Source: Candidatus Neomarinimicrobiota bacterium (GTDB taxonomy: Bacteria > Fidelibacterota > JAANXI01). Taken from it: a DNA stretch of 64,000 nucleotides. This document shows positions 8,123 to 17,956 of this stretch, piece by piece (the first letter of the stretch is position 1; every line of letters starts with the position of its first letter). Made by a program: the position numbers and the translations under genes. Location: positions 62,001 to 126,000 of the forward strand of contig JAIPJS010000006.1 of the NCBI GenBank assembly GCA_021734025.1. The letters run 5' to 3'. Under the pieces are notes generated by a model that was not told the DNA's origin, searched no databases, and worked only from the letters and a program-made list of their open reading frames with translations.

Positions 8123-9403
8123 TCATCTCCTTACTAAGTTTTTAAAATTTTGTGTCCAGTAATATTTTGAGCTAACAAACGAACCAATCATAAACCACCC
8201 CCATGAATAATTGCTAAAATCTCTTGGGAGAATTAATTCTCTCAATCCTAACGCCAATACCAACAGAAATACGCTGATAGAAAAATTTGTGATGGACTTA
8301 TTTTCAGAATGAAAAGCTGACTTAATCTGTTTAAATGTTTGAAAATAGATAGAAATATAAATTAATAACCCGACGATACTCAATTGAGCGAGAATGTTAA
8401 ATAATTCTCCTTCAAACTGAGGAGCAGTTGGTATAAATCTTCTTACAACTACACCTACAGTTCCTAGACCAGAACCAAACGGGTGGTCCATAATGAAATG
8501 CACTGCTTCATTTAAGACATCCAACCTGCCGCTACTAGAGGGATCCATTCCTATAAAAATATACGAGAGATTTTGAATTGCTCCCGTATAATGCAAAACG
8601 TAGAAAACAAATATTCCTAATATTAAGTAAACAGGTAATCTTTTAAAATTCCTACCTAAATATATTATACCACATACAAATAAAATCACTATAGAACTTC
8701 TTGAGAGAGAAAATACAAGACCTACCAAAATTATGAGAAGCGAAGTACTTAAAAATATTTTCACTTTATTACTGTCGTAGTAATTCCAAAGAAAAGGTAT
8801 AAATAAAATTTGAAGAACTATAAATAAGCCAAATTCATGGGCAGTTATAAAGGTAGAGGTCGCTCTAATTTGCTCATACCCATAGGCTGTATGCGCGACG
8901 GCAAGTTTATCAACATTATAGACATCATAAAAAAAATTAGTTCCCAAATATTTAACTTGAATAACCGCAAAAATACTTACCAATACGGCAATACCAATCA
9001 TCCGGGTTAAAACTTTAGCATACCCATCTATGGTAAAGACAAAAAACCGACCCGCCATGTAAAAAAAGAAAATTTCGTAAAGGCTCCTAAAACTCCAAAT
9101 TGATGTTGTGAGATTTCCCCCAATCGGTATATATAATATACCGAGCAGTAAGAATAAAACTATATAATCATCAAGTAGGATCATACGGAATTCAATTTTA
9201 TTCCTTCTGTATGATGTCATAACAACATTCACTAAAATAAAAAGGGAAATGACCAACTCTTTCCAAAGTTTAATTAAAATGAAAGATGGCGCATTTATAT
9301 TTAAGCCCATATACCCTTTAAACGCATACATTAATAAGACATGAATACTCACCAAGAAAAAATACACAGCAACCGTGTTATATTTATTAAGATAAAGATC
9401 CAT
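8123..9403 (-). CDS. O-antigen ligase/polymerase (Wzy-like) membrane protein
   Basis: Polytopic protein of 426 residues with about ten to twelve hydrophobic segments and one larger extracytoplasmic loop around residues 270-330, which contains SSSGRLDVLNEAVHFIM and HPFGSGLGTVG, the pattern of the Wzy_C / O-antigen ligase family. It should polymerise flipped repeat units at the periplasmic side, or transfer a finished chain. In this locus (flippase, Wzz-like and SLBB exporter present, no lipid A-core genes) polymerase is more likely than ligase. It is preceded by a 246-base AT-rich gap that carries a short palindrome (9487-9506), so it may head its own transcript. Confidence 0.83.
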   Translation of the reverse strand: MDLYLNKYNTVAVYFFLVSIHVLLMYAFKGYMGLNINAPSFILIKLWKELVISLFILVNVVMTSYRRNKIEFRMILLDDYIVLFLLLGILYIPIGGNLTTSIWSFRSLYEIFFFYMAGRFFVFTIDGYAKVLTRMIGIAVLVSIFAVIQVKYLGTNFFYDVYNVDKLAVAHTAYGYEQIRATSTFITAHEFGLFIVLQILFIPFLWNYYDSNKVKIFLSTSLLIILVGLVFSLSRSSIVILFVCGIIYLGRNFKRLPVYLILGIFVFYVLHYTGAIQNLSYIFIGMDPSSSGRLDVLNEAVHFIMDHPFGSGLGTVGVVVRRFIPTAPQFEGELFNILAQLSIVGLLIYISIYFQTFKQIKSAFHSENKSITNFSISVFLLVLALGLRELILPRDFSNYSWGWFMIGSFVSSKYYWTQNFKNLVRR

Positions 9404-9486
9404 ACTTTTAGAAGAATTCCGGCCTAATACAACAGATGAAAATTGCCATCAAATATATTTATCATCTATAGGAAATCTATCATAAT

Positions 9487-9506
9487 ATTCAGATAAAAAT
9501 CTGAAT
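9487..9506. other. Short perfect palindrome upstream of the Wzy-like gene
   Basis: ATTCAGAT, a four-base AAAA spacer and ATCTGAAT form an 8-bp perfect inverted repeat about 85 bases before the ATG of the Wzy-like gene and about 145 bases after the stop of the dehydratase gene. There is no U-run on either strand, so a simple terminator is not supported. It could be a regulator binding site or chance in very AT-rich DNA. Confidence 0.35.
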
Positions 9507-9649
9507 TCCTTCACCCCTATTTATTGATATTTTTTCCTTAAATTTCAAAATTTCCAAGCAATATCAGAAAGAAACAATGAGTGTACTCTTTAAAAATGGA
9601 TCACTGTAATACCTTAGCCTTGATATAGGATCAATTTTAGAACAGAAAT

Positions 9650-10759
9650 TCAAATACTAAGAGTGCCTCCGTAGCGTTTCTCTTCCTGTAAATCAGACCA
9701 GTCAGATTGAACCATAACGTGAACTAACTCTTCAAAAGATAAGCGGCTTCTCCAGTTTAATTTATCAGCTGCCTTCGAAGCGTCACCAATTAAAACATCC
9801 ACTTCTGTGGGCCGAAAATATTTGGGATCCACCTCAATGAGAACATCTCCACATTGTATATCCCCTGTATAGTTGTCATCAGTAATAGCAGCTACTATAC
9901 CGATTTCTTCCTTACCTTCGTTTTGCCAAACTAACTGAAGTCCGACTTCACGAAATGCCAAATCAACGAATTCCCGCACCGTATGAGTTTCACCTGTGGC
10001 AAGAACGTAATCATCCGGACTTTCTTGCTGAAGCATTCGCCACATTCCTTTGCAATATTCTGGAGCGTATCCCCAGTCCCGTTTGGCATCCAGATTCCCG
10101 AGGTACAGTTTTGATTGCAGGCCCTGTTGAATTCTTGCCGCTGCACGTGTAATCTTGCGTGTCACAAACGTTTTTCCTCGTCGGGGCGATTCATGGTTAA
10201 ATAAAATCCCATTAACAGCAAACAGATCATATGCTTCACGATAATTTTTGACAATCCAATATGCATATAATTTCGCAACCCCATATGGACTTCGGGGGTA
10301 AAATGGGGTATTCTCATTTTGAGGTACTTCCTGGACTTTGCCATACATTTCACTCGTAGACGCCTGATAAAACTTGGTCGCATCCTTTAAACCAACCTCT
10401 TTAATGGCATCCAGAAACCGCAAAACACCTATACCATCTACTTCCGCCGTATATTCAGGAACTTCGAACGAAACTTTAACATGGCTCTGTGCCGCGAGAT
10501 TATATATTTCATCAGGTTCTATTTTTTCAAGCAGCCGGTTTAAATTGCTACTATCAGTCATATCCCCATAATGTAGAAACATTTGCACATCCTCTGTATG
10601 GGGATCTTTATATAAATGATCAATACGTTTTGTATTGAAGGTACTGGCCCGGCGAATAATTCCATGAACTTCATAACCCTTTTCCATTAAAAGTTCTGCG
10701 AGATAAGAACCATCCTGACCAGTAATCCCCGTTATAAGTGCTTTTTTCATTTCACCCAT
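9650..10759 (-). CDS. gmd: GDP-mannose 4,6-dehydratase
   Basis: Cytoplasmic short-chain dehydrogenase/reductase of 369 residues converting GDP-mannose to GDP-4-keto-6-deoxymannose. It has the NADP-binding [10 protein letters not shown] at the N-terminus, the LAAQSHV segment, the STSEMYG element containing the catalytic Thr/Glu, and the catalytic YGVAK (Tyr and Lys) within [14 protein letters not shown] at about residue 160. [16 protein letters not shown] is the product-family signature of GMD. An ATG three codons downstream (10750) is an alternative start. The gene lies 52 bases after GDP-fucose synthase, and the two together make GDP-L-fucose for the polymer. Its composition is less AT-rich than the glycosyltransferase genes downstream. 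Confidence 0.96.
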   Translation of the reverse strand: MGEMKKALITGITGQDGSYLAELLMEKGYEVHGIIRRASTFNTKRIDHLYKDPHTEDVQMFLHYGDMTDSSNLNRLLEKIEPDEIYNLAAQSHVKVSFEVPEYTAEVDGIGVLRFLDAIKEVGLKDATKFYQASTSEMYGKVQEVPQNENTPFYPRSPYGVAKLYAYWIVKNYREAYDLFAVNGILFNHESPRRGKTFVTRKITRAAARIQQGLQSKLYLGNLDAKRDWGYAPEYCKGMWRMLQQESPDDYVLATGETHTVREFVDLAFREVGLQLVWQNEGKEEIGIVAAITDDNYTGDIQCGDVLIEVDPKYFRPTEVDVLIGDASKAADKLNWRSRLSFEELVHVMVQSDWSDLQEEKRYGGTLSI

Positions 10760-10811
10760 TCCGTCTATATTACATTATTCGTATTTGTGTAGAAATAGTA
10801 AATTAAATCAT

Positions 10812-11759
10812 TTAATGATTTGCAAGAAACCAATGATATGTTTGCTGAATCCCTTCTCTCAATGAGATAGAATGAGTCCAACCTAACTTCTGTAGCAGAG
10901 ACACATCCAATAATTTCCGTGGCGTTCCATCCGGCTTAGCAGTGTCATGGTCGATTTCTCCTTGATAGCCAACTATTTCCGCAATGATTTTTGCCAAATT
11001 ATTAATGCTGAGGTCTTCACCAACTCCTATGTTGATGTGGGTGATGTCTTTACCATAAACTTGCCCTGCATCAATTGTTTTCATTAGGTAGACGCAGGCG
11101 TCAGCCATATCATCGACATGGAGAAATTCTCGTTTCGGTTCCCCCGTTCCCCATAAAACGACCCGATCACTCCCCTCTTCTATGGCTTCATGGAATTTTC
11201 TAATGAGTGCAGGAAGGACATGAGACGTTTTTAAATCAAAGTTATCGTTTGGACCGTAAAGGTTGGTTGGCATAACTGAGAAGAAATTGGAACCATACTG
11301 ACGATAATAGTTTTCGCACATTTTGATGCCAGCAATTTTGGCAATAGCGTATGGTTCGTTGGTCTTCTCGAGTTCACCGGTCAGAAGGTGTTCTTCTTTC
11401 ATCGGCTGGGGCGCATGTTTCGGGTAGATGCAGGAGCTACCCAAGAAAATCAGCTTTTTTGCACCGTTTTTATAGGCGTTTTGGATGATGTTATTTTGAA
11501 TCTGGAGGTTTTCGTAGATAAATTCCGCCCGGTAGGTATCATTGGCCAAAATACCGCCCACTTTTGCAGCCGCCACGAAAACATATTCCGGTTGTTCCTG
11601 TTTAAAAAAATCTTCCACTTCATTCTGACGAAGTAGGTCTAACTCGGAATGTATTTTTAATACTAAGTTATCGTAACCTTCATCCTGCAGTCTGCGAACG
11701 ATAGCAGAGCCAACCATCCCGGTATGGCCTGCAACATAAATTTTAGAAGTTTTATTCAT
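10812..11759 (-). CDS. fcl: GDP-L-fucose synthase
   Basis: Extended SDR of 315 residues (typical length) that epimerises and reduces GDP-4-keto-6-deoxymannose to GDP-L-fucose. Visible motifs are [16 protein letters not shown] (NADPH binding), [16 protein letters not shown] with the catalytic Ser/Cys region, and YAIAKIAG containing the catalytic Tyr and Lys at about residue 137. [13 protein letters not shown] and the C-terminal [15 protein letters not shown] are family signatures. It pairs with the dehydratase gene immediately downstream. A 127-base gap without an obvious hairpin separates it from the Wzz-like gene. Confidence 0.96.
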   Translation of the reverse strand: MNKTSKIYVAGHTGMVGSAIVRRLQDEGYDNLVLKIHSELDLLRQNEVEDFFKQEQPEYVFVAAAKVGGILANDTYRAEFIYENLQIQNNIIQNAYKNGAKKLIFLGSSCIYPKHAPQPMKEEHLLTGELEKTNEPYAIAKIAGIKMCENYYRQYGSNFFSVMPTNLYGPNDNFDLKTSHVLPALIRKFHEAIEEGSDRVVLWGTGEPKREFLHVDDMADACVYLMKTIDAGQVYGKDITHINIGVGEDLSINNLAKIIAEIVGYQGEIDHDTAKPDGTPRKLLDVSLLQKLGWTHSISLREGIQQTYHWFLANH

Positions 11760-11886
11760 TAATATTTAGAAAAACTATTTTTTTCCGTTAGTATTGGTAA
11801 GATAAATCGAAACAATTATTTATCATCAGATTTATCGAAAATTTCAGATTCAGAGAGACAGGGTTATTTTTTTTACGTATTCATCT

Positions 11887-13077
11887 TCATCGTGCAGGAA
11901 TCAGGTGTTCTTTAATCTCCTGTATTTTCTCCCTTTCTTCTTCATCTTCTTTTAGATTGTCAATTGTTGTCTGAAAGAATGCAACGCTTATTCCCAGAAC
12001 ACTCCCGATAAATAGACTAATAATTACAGTGAGCATTCTGTTCGGTTTGCTATTATCCATCGGAGGCACTGGCTCCTCGAGGACAGTAATCACCGGCTCA
12101 CTGCGCTGCAGCTCGATCTCAGCCTGAGTGAGTTGGGTTTGAAGATCGCTATAGAGCTGTGATTTGAAATTGACATGCCGTTGTAATCTCTGTTGTTCAG
12201 TCCGAAGTTCCGCGGTCTGCGGATTGGTATTACGATCAAGAAAGTTGGCCAGTTGTTTTTCGGCTTGCCTTAAAATAACTTCGGCCTCAACAAACCGTTC
12301 TTGGACAAAATCCAAATTGTCTCGTGCCTTTTGTGTTTTGATCCCCCGAATCCTGTCTTTTAGGTGCTCAATAAAACTCTCTGCTAGCTTTGCTGAAAAT
12401 AGAGGATCCTCAGTTGTTACATCAATAGACATTAAGCCAGTTCCCCTATCGATGTTAACCGCAAGCATCTCAGATACTACTTTCATCGCTAATTCTTCTG
12501 CTTCACTTGGATAGGAACTTTCCCCAGAGGTGTTTATAACTGCTCTCTTCGCTGGCTCTTTCTTAAAAGATTCAATGAATTTACCTGGCACGTTAAGGAT
12601 TCTTGAAATAATGGATGCTTCACCGTCAAAATAATCTGTTAAAGTTAGGGTATCACCAAGCTCGGAAAAGTAAAATTCATCTCGTACAACGGCTAGCCGA
12701 ACCTCCCTGCTTTTAATAATGTCAGGGTACGCCTCGGCCGTCAACCCGGTTGTGGCAATACCCAAATTAATGCCTAAGCCTCCCAACCCCCGACTTAGCG
12801 AAGAAAATCCCCCAATTCCAGTTTCCTGTGCTTCAATCTCTCTAATAAGTGTGGCAGAAGATTTATATTCCGGAGAAGCAAAAAGAGCGATGAACAACCC
12901 TATAATCATACAAAAACCTATCGTATATAGAATAACCCTTTTACGTCGAAGCACTAATAGAAATAGGTCAAGTAAAGATACTTTTCTCCCGCTATAGTCA
13001 GACGCTATAAGTTCTGCAGAGGAATCATCTCTTTGATTATAATCTTTATGGGCTTTATTATTCGGATCTTCAGGCAT
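11887..13077 (-). CDS. Wzz-like polysaccharide chain-length/co-polymerase protein
   Basis: Inner-membrane protein of 396 residues with one transmembrane helix at about 38-60 (VILYTIGFCMIIGLFIALFA) and a second at about 350-368 (MLTVIISLFIGSVLGISVAF). The periplasmic part contains a long helical coiled-coil region around 245-325 (ARDNLDFVQERFVEAEV). The Wzz N-terminal domain (LFLLVLRRKRVILY, then YKSSATL) is clear, while the C-terminal tyrosine kinase domain of Wzc-type proteins is absent. It should set chain length and couple polymerisation to the SLBB exporter encoded 46 bases upstream. No separate BY-kinase gene is visible in the window. Confidence 0.9.
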   Translation of the reverse strand: MPEDPNNKAHKDYNQRDDSSAELIASDYSGRKVSLLDLFLLVLRRKRVILYTIGFCMIIGLFIALFASPEYKSSATLIREIEAQETGIGGFSSLSRGLGGLGINLGIATTGLTAEAYPDIIKSREVRLAVVRDEFYFSELGDTLTLTDYFDGEASIISRILNVPGKFIESFKKEPAKRAVINTSGESSYPSEAEELAMKVVSEMLAVNIDRGTGLMSIDVTTEDPLFSAKLAESFIEHLKDRIRGIKTQKARDNLDFVQERFVEAEVILRQAEKQLANFLDRNTNPQTAELRTEQQRLQRHVNFKSQLYSDLQTQLTQAEIELQRSEPVITVLEEPVPPMDNSKPNRMLTVIISLFIGSVLGISVAFFQTTIDNLKEDEEEREKIQEIKEHLIPAR

Positions 13078-13123
13078 TACTTTTTATCGGTAATGTAAGC
13101 GATGAACAATTTTTTCCTAACAA

Positions 13124-15895
13124 TCACAACCGACTCGCTAACACTAGTATCGTCAGCGTTGTCGAAATAATTTGCGAGATATCGGTCAGTGTTTGTCCCA
13201 GGTTGAACGGCTCCCGTTCGCGCTCCGGTGCCTCGGTCACCCGGATGATCGCTCCGTCATCCACCTTGGGATTCGGATCAAGCCAGTACCACCGCGGATC
13301 CACTTCAAATGTAGCTCCGGATGCTTGTGTGATGTACACATGTTCCACCCGGTCGCCAACACCGCCGGCGCGATCCAGATAAAACCAGAGCCGCCGGCCT
13401 TCCTCGAACTTGATAAGGCCGGGATTGGCTACGTTGCCTTGCACGGAGACAGTGTTCGGCTGGGGTGGTATAATAACTTCATCTCCCGGCTGCAGGATGA
13501 CGTCTGCCCGTTCTTCGCCCTCCAGCGCCCGGTCAATCCGGGTGATCACGTTCTGCCCTTTCCGGACCAGGCGGCCTCCCTTGGGATAGGCGGTAGTGCG
13601 TAATCCTCCGGCACGCCGCAATACCTGGGAGAGCAGTTCATTCTCCTCCCGCAGGGTATAATCTCCAGGATATTGCACCTCGCCGCTGACAGTAACAACC
13701 TTCTGGGGTTTAAAATTCGGATCACGACGAACATAAACCCGGTCCCGGTGATGCATAGAAAAGGTCCGGGCATTACTGAGCGCCAGTGTCGTATCATCAA
13801 TTCCAAATGAAATAGTCGAATCCCTCATCACTTCAGGTAGCAGCTGAATGGTCAGGGTTTTAGCTCTCGATTGGGCATCCTGTGCTTCCGGCTCAAGGAG
13901 CCTGGAGATTTCCACCTGCTCCAGATACGAATCCTCGGTGAAACCACCCGCCCTGAAGATAAGGTCCTCCAGCGTCATATTTTCCTGGAGACGATACTGT
14001 CCGGGATTTTTGACCGATCCACTGATATTGACAAACTTTTCCGAAACCCGCTCTTCCACCTTGCGGGGATAAACCCGGATTTCGTCATGTGGTTGTAACC
14101 GCTCTTCCGCCAATCCGTCACCGTTCAGAGCCTCCTCCAGGTTAAACGGTACCACAATCTCCCGCCGGCCATCCGGTGTTTGCCGGAAGAGGTCGGCCCG
14201 GGGCAGATAAACCGTCTTGAGATACTCCTCGTCAAGCAGTCCCTCGCCTCTAAACAAGAGGTCATACACGGTCATACTGTCCCGGAGGGTAAATACGCCG
14301 GGATTGCGAACCTGCCCGCTGATAGCCACCTGTCTGATCGTATCCAGATCCGTCCGGGAATACACCCGCAGGCTATCATCAGGCAACAGGGGGAGGTTAT
14401 GCCTGGGATGATCTTCAAATGCCAAATTGAGGTTTAAAGAAATTTGCCGTTCCGTGCTATCCCTGTTGACCCGGATAAGATCAGCCTTTTCCAGATAGGC
14501 ATCCGGGCGGACGCTATCTGCCCGAAGAATTAGCTGACGGATTGTACGAACCGAGTCGCTGAGCTCATACTGTCCCGGCTGGTATACCGCCCCGCTGACA
14601 AATACCCGGTTTTGATACGACTTCAATATGGAGAAAATACTGACATGGTCTCCATCGGCCAAACTCACATCCTTTTCACCGCTCAGCACCTTCGTCAGGC
14701 TGAAGTCCAAAACCTCCCTGGCAACCGACGGGTTTTCCCGTTCAGCGAGGGGGATAATCCTGGTCACGTGGAAGCGTCCGGCATACGCCTCCGCCGTAAG
14801 CCCGCCGGCGTAATCAACCAGATCCTTAAACGTTTCATCCGCCAGCATCTCGTAGTATGCGGGACGTTTCACTTGTCCCCGAACGGCAACCGTCTTGCCC
14901 CGGGGCGGCACGAATACCCGATCGTTATTCTGCAGGCGGAGGTCGCTGGGCTCGTACCCGTTCAACAGGTACCCGTACATATCGACAGTCGCCGCAACTT
15001 TTCCATCCCGGATCACACTGATCTGACGCAAACTTCCCTGGCGGAGAGGCCCTCCCACGCTATAGAGGACATTAAATACCGTAGAATTACTGCTGATGGT
15101 ATAACCACCCGGTTGTTTTACTTCTCCCAAAACATACACTTTAATAGGACGAAGCCGGGTGACCGTCAGATCCATATAAGCGGTGGGCGGATTCGCCGTA
15201 AGTCCCGCATAACTCCGGGATAGCCACTGTCTGATTTCTTCTCTCAGCGTACTCAACTGTTTCCCGGCGACAGTGAACTGCCCCACGTTGGGGATATAAA
15301 TTCTTCCTTCCTTGTCTACCGGCAGGTCATACTGAAACTCCGCAGATCCCCACACCACCAACCGGAGCTCATCCTGCGGGCCAACTAAATACCCATCGTC
15401 CACCGGGCCAGTCGCAGTCGGTTTAAAGGCGTCAGGCACCTTTTTAAATAAATTATATCCAAAATACGGGAGACTGTCGACCGCGCGACGGGTGGTATCT
15501 TTGGTGGTATCCTGCGCCATGGCGGTCGTATCTGCCAACGCCGTTGTATCCTCCCAAACGGTCGTATCATCCCGGAAGAACATATCCTGCTGCGACTGCC
15601 GTTGCTCCGGCGACGCACTTTGATAGGCGTCCAGCATCTGCTGAATTCTGGATTCCGGGATGCCCAATTCCCGCGCACGCTGTGTTGCCTGCTGGGGGTT
15701 GGACAGATCGATGCCCAGCTGTCGTGCCCGCTGCCGGGCCTCCTCGATGGTCATCCCCTGCCGTTCCAGTTCTTCCTGCACCTGTCCCGGCACCTGTTGA
15801 TGAACCGCAACCGGGAGGAGGAATATGCCCATTGTCAGGAGAAAAACGTATGGCAGTACCCCGCTGATCATCCTGTTCCCAAAAATATTTTTCAT
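13124..15895 (-). CDS. Giant SLBB-repeat polysaccharide export protein (Wza-like)
   Basis: Secreted protein of 923 residues, well over twice the length of classical Wza. A signal peptide is evident (LPYVFLLTMGIFLLPVAV). Residues 35-135 are a charged Gln/Arg-rich helical segment followed by a Thr/Asp-rich linker. The Poly_export domain begins near residue 168 (GYLVGPQDELRLVVWG). About seven SLBB-type units then follow, marked by GEVKQPGGY, GQVKRPAYY, GAVYQPGQY, GQVRNPGVF, GSVKNPGQY, GEVQYPGDY and GNVANPGLI. The C-terminus has a hydrophobic segment (IISTTLTILVLASRL). No lipobox Cys is seen at the signal cleavage site, unlike Wza. It likely forms the outer-membrane/periplasmic conduit with the Wzz-like partner encoded 46 bases downstream. 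Confidence 0.92.
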   Translation of the reverse strand: MKNIFGNRMISGVLPYVFLLTMGIFLLPVAVHQQVPGQVQEELERQGMTIEEARQRARQLGIDLSNPQQATQRARELGIPESRIQQMLDAYQSASPEQRQSQQDMFFRDDTTVWEDTTALADTTAMAQDTTKDTTRRAVDSLPYFGYNLFKKVPDAFKPTATGPVDDGYLVGPQDELRLVVWGSAEFQYDLPVDKEGRIYIPNVGQFTVAGKQLSTLREEIRQWLSRSYAGLTANPPTAYMDLTVTRLRPIKVYVLGEVKQPGGYTISSNSTVFNVLYSVGGPLRQGSLRQISVIRDGKVAATVDMYGYLLNGYEPSDLRLQNNDRVFVPPRGKTVAVRGQVKRPAYYEMLADETFKDLVDYAGGLTAEAYAGRFHVTRIIPLAERENPSVAREVLDFSLTKVLSGEKDVSLADGDHVSIFSILKSYQNRVFVSGAVYQPGQYELSDSVRTIRQLILRADSVRPDAYLEKADLIRVNRDSTERQISLNLNLAFEDHPRHNLPLLPDDSLRVYSRTDLDTIRQVAISGQVRNPGVFTLRDSMTVYDLLFRGEGLLDEEYLKTVYLPRADLFRQTPDGRREIVVPFNLEEALNGDGLAEERLQPHDEIRVYPRKVEERVSEKFVNISGSVKNPGQYRLQENMTLEDLIFRAGGFTEDSYLEQVEISRLLEPEAQDAQSRAKTLTIQLLPEVMRDSTISFGIDDTTLALSNARTFSMHHRDRVYVRRDPNFKPQKVVTVSGEVQYPGDYTLREENELLSQVLRRAGGLRTTAYPKGGRLVRKGQNVITRIDRALEGEERADVILQPGDEVIIPPQPNTVSVQGNVANPGLIKFEEGRRLWFYLDRAGGVGDRVEHVYITQASGATFEVDPRWYWLDPNPKVDDGAIIRVTEAPEREREPFNLGQTLTDISQIISTTLTILVLASRL

Positions 15896-16402
15896 TTACT
15901 TACTCTCAACACTACTATCAGTTCGTTCTCACGGAAATATTTGTCAAAGGTAAAAGAAAACTCAAGAGAAAACAGCAATAAATTTTAGCATCCAAATCAT
16001 GCCAAATACTACGGGCTTTCCTGTTAGACGTGGCTTCGCCACCTCACTCCCATTTATATCATGGAGTGTTATGCCATGCAATTGCTTCTTCTCAATGTCA
16101 TCCCCGCTCCGAACTCTCTCAGAACAAGGAGTTTACCTTTCATACCCAACTACTCTAAAACGCACGCCGGCCAAGCAGCACCCTACAGGATTATCAATCA
16201 CCTGTAATGTTCTTACGCAATGTTTAATGGGAATTAAGTCAAAATCATCAGGGATTTTTCTCTATTCACCTCGGAGTAATTATTCCTTTCTCCATATTCT
16301 GGCAATAATATTCAGACAAACGGTACTTTTCAACAACTTATGCCAGAATCGACAACTGGATGTGATAAATCACACAAATTACTCTCAACAACCGGTAAAT
16401 AC
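15896..16402. other. Long leader/intergenic region between SLBB exporter and UDP-GlcNAc 2-epimerase
   Basis: Just over 500 bases without a credible gene. It contains a perfect small hairpin at 16030-16042 (GTGGC, loop TTC, GCCAC) directly followed by an inverted repeat at 16045-16068 (CACTCC / GGAGTG, extended by AT/AT with one bulged C). The remainder is AT-rich with no recognisable terminator. It may hold the promoter of the minus-strand exporter gene, whose ATG is at 15895. An open frame on the plus strand across this stretch runs into the antisense of the epimerase and has no family signature. Confidence 0.5.
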
Positions 16403-17536
16403 CTATGAGTTTAATGTACTTGCGTTACTCTCATCTATTAATGCATTCACTTCAATTAAAATGTCAACGATGCGTCCGGCAGCGTGCCCGTCCCAATATT
16501 CCGGAATCTCACCGGAGCTCTCTGCTGCGTCAAGGGCCGCTCGAACCGCGTCAAGAATTTCATCTTTGGCCGGATGCACCAGTCGATTCGTCCCAACCTC
16601 AACCGTCACCGGCCGCTCCGTGTTCTCCCGGAGCGTCAGACACGGTACGCCGAGCACCGTGGACTCCTCCTGGATTCCGCCTGAGTCCGTTAAAATAATT
16701 TTCGCGTCACGTTCTAAACCAATAAACTCCAGGTAGCCCACCGGATCAATAATATGCAAGCCGGGCATTGATTCCAGCGCACCGGATGCAGTCAGTTCGT
16801 GTATCCGTTGCTTTGTCCTGGGATGGGCGGGAAAAATCAGCGGCAACTCACCCTGAATCTCCTGAAAGGCTTCCAGGATTCCGGTAAAAATCTCCTCATC
16901 GTCCACGTTCGAAGGCCGGTGCAGCGTAATCAGCCCGTATTCGCCGGATTCAATTTCCAGAGAATCAAGGAGGTTCGAACAGTCCGCCCGGGGGAGGAAT
17001 TCCTCCAGCGAATCGATCATCAGGTTGCCGACGAAAAATATAGAATTCTCGCTGTGCCCTTCCTTTTTCAGATGCTCATCCGCATCCCTGCTGGTGGTAA
17101 ACAGGTAGTCCGCAACGCTGTCCGTCACCAGCCGGTTGATCTCCTCCGGCATTCTTCGGTCGAAACTCCTGAGCCCGGCTTCGATATGTCCCAGTTTAAT
17201 ATGTAACTTCTTTGCAACGAGTGAACAGGCCAGGGTGGAATTCACATCGCCAACCACGAGGACCAGATCCACCGGATCGTCTATGAGCAGCTTTTCGTAC
17301 TCGGTCATCACCGCCCCGGTCTGCTCGGCATGCGACCCCGATCCGACGCCAAGATAAACATCCGGCTTTGGCAGGCCCAGTTCCTCAAAGAAAATACGTG
17401 ACATTTTCCGGTCGTAATGCTGGCCGGTATGGATTAATCTGACCTCAAACAACTCTGGATGATTTTGTAGAGCATGGTACAGGGGTGCCGCCTTCATAAA
17501 ATTCGGCCGGGCCCCGACTATCAAATCAATTTTCAC
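16403..17536 (-). CDS. wecB: Non-hydrolysing UDP-N-acetylglucosamine 2-epimerase
   Basis: Cytoplasmic enzyme of 377 residues (family norm 370-390) interconverting UDP-GlcNAc and UDP-ManNAc. Motifs run in order: GARPNFMKAAPLYHAL at the N-terminus, IHTGQHYDRKMS, GSGSHAEQTGAVM, VVGDVNST, HIEAGLRSFDRRMPEEINR (catalytic acidic residues), LITLHRPSNVDD and ILTDSGGIQEESTVLGVPCL. The start codon is GTG at 17536; no in-frame ATG precedes the conserved N-terminus. It supplies ManNAc-type sugars to the exopolysaccharide and is set apart from the exporter gene by a 500-base gap, so it may be independently transcribed. Confidence 0.95.
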   Translation of the reverse strand: MKIDLIVGARPNFMKAAPLYHALQNHPELFEVRLIHTGQHYDRKMSRIFFEELGLPKPDVYLGVGSGSHAEQTGAVMTEYEKLLIDDPVDLVLVVGDVNSTLACSLVAKKLHIKLGHIEAGLRSFDRRMPEEINRLVTDSVADYLFTTSRDADEHLKKEGHSENSIFFVGNLMIDSLEEFLPRADCSNLLDSLEIESGEYGLITLHRPSNVDDEEIFTGILEAFQEIQGELPLIFPAHPRTKQRIHELTASGALESMPGLHIIDPVGYLEFIGLERDAKIILTDSGGIQEESTVLGVPCLTLRENTERPVTVEVGTNRLVHPAKDEILDAVRAALDAAESSGEIPEYWDGHAAGRIVDILIEVNALIDESNASTLNS

Positions 17537-17628
17537 AGCGTGTTTATCCAGTTATCCGCATTCATTATTCCATAAGAGCGCAAAATGTAGTCCGCAGCCC
17601 AAACTAGTGCAATCGATTATTTTACATT

Positions 17629-17661
17629 CCTCTGTACCTGCCGTGAAGCGGGATACAGAGG
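17629..17661. other. Intergenic hairpin
   Basis: CCTCTGTA and TACAGAGG form an 8-bp stem around a 17-base loop that itself contains CCTG/CGGG complementarity. It lies 3' of the small membrane-protein gene on the minus strand and 5' of the epimerase. No U-run follows, so the terminator role is only possible. Confidence 0.35.
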
Positions 17662-17707
17662 TAAATATATCCTGTTCGAAAATACGCATTTGAGATATTA
17701 TGTTCGC

Positions 17708-17956
17708 TTATCCCCTGTTACTAAGATATTTGATGTAGAGGCCCAAACCACGTATCAGCTGCCAGAGACCTATTCCCGCCGCAATCAACAATCCGCCCGC
17801 CACCACCCTGCAAAATATTCCAAATACTGACCCGGCATCTTGGGGCACATTCGTCACCAGCACCAGCAAAAGGATAATCGCAATCCCAACCAACACAATC
17901 CCACGCGTGACGTTCTTCTTTGCCAGTCTTTTTCGATTGTCATACTTCCACGGCAT
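17708..17956 (-). CDS. Small two-helix membrane protein, function unknown
   Basis: 82-residue protein starting at the ATG at 17956, chosen because GGAGG sits six bases upstream; two in-frame ATGs further upstream lack such a site. A basic N-terminus (KYDNRKRLAKKNVTRG) is followed by two hydrophobic helices, about 20-36 (GIVLVGIAIILLLVLV) and 48-68 (FCRVVAGGLLIAAGIGLWQL), predicting an N-in, C-in inner-membrane hairpin. No family is recognised. It stands alone between the epimerase gene and the divergently oriented cyclohydrolase-reductase gene. Confidence 0.6.
   Translation of the reverse strand: MPWKYDNRKRLAKKNVTRGIVLVGIAIILLLVLVTNVPQDAGSVFGIFCRVVAGGLLIAAGIGLWQLIRGLGLYIKYLSNRG

Noticed and set aside
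15999-16736. Plus-strand open frame spanning the exporter leader and the end of wecB
   Set aside because: Half is antisense to wecB and the rest crosses hairpins; there is no family motif or ribosome-binding site.
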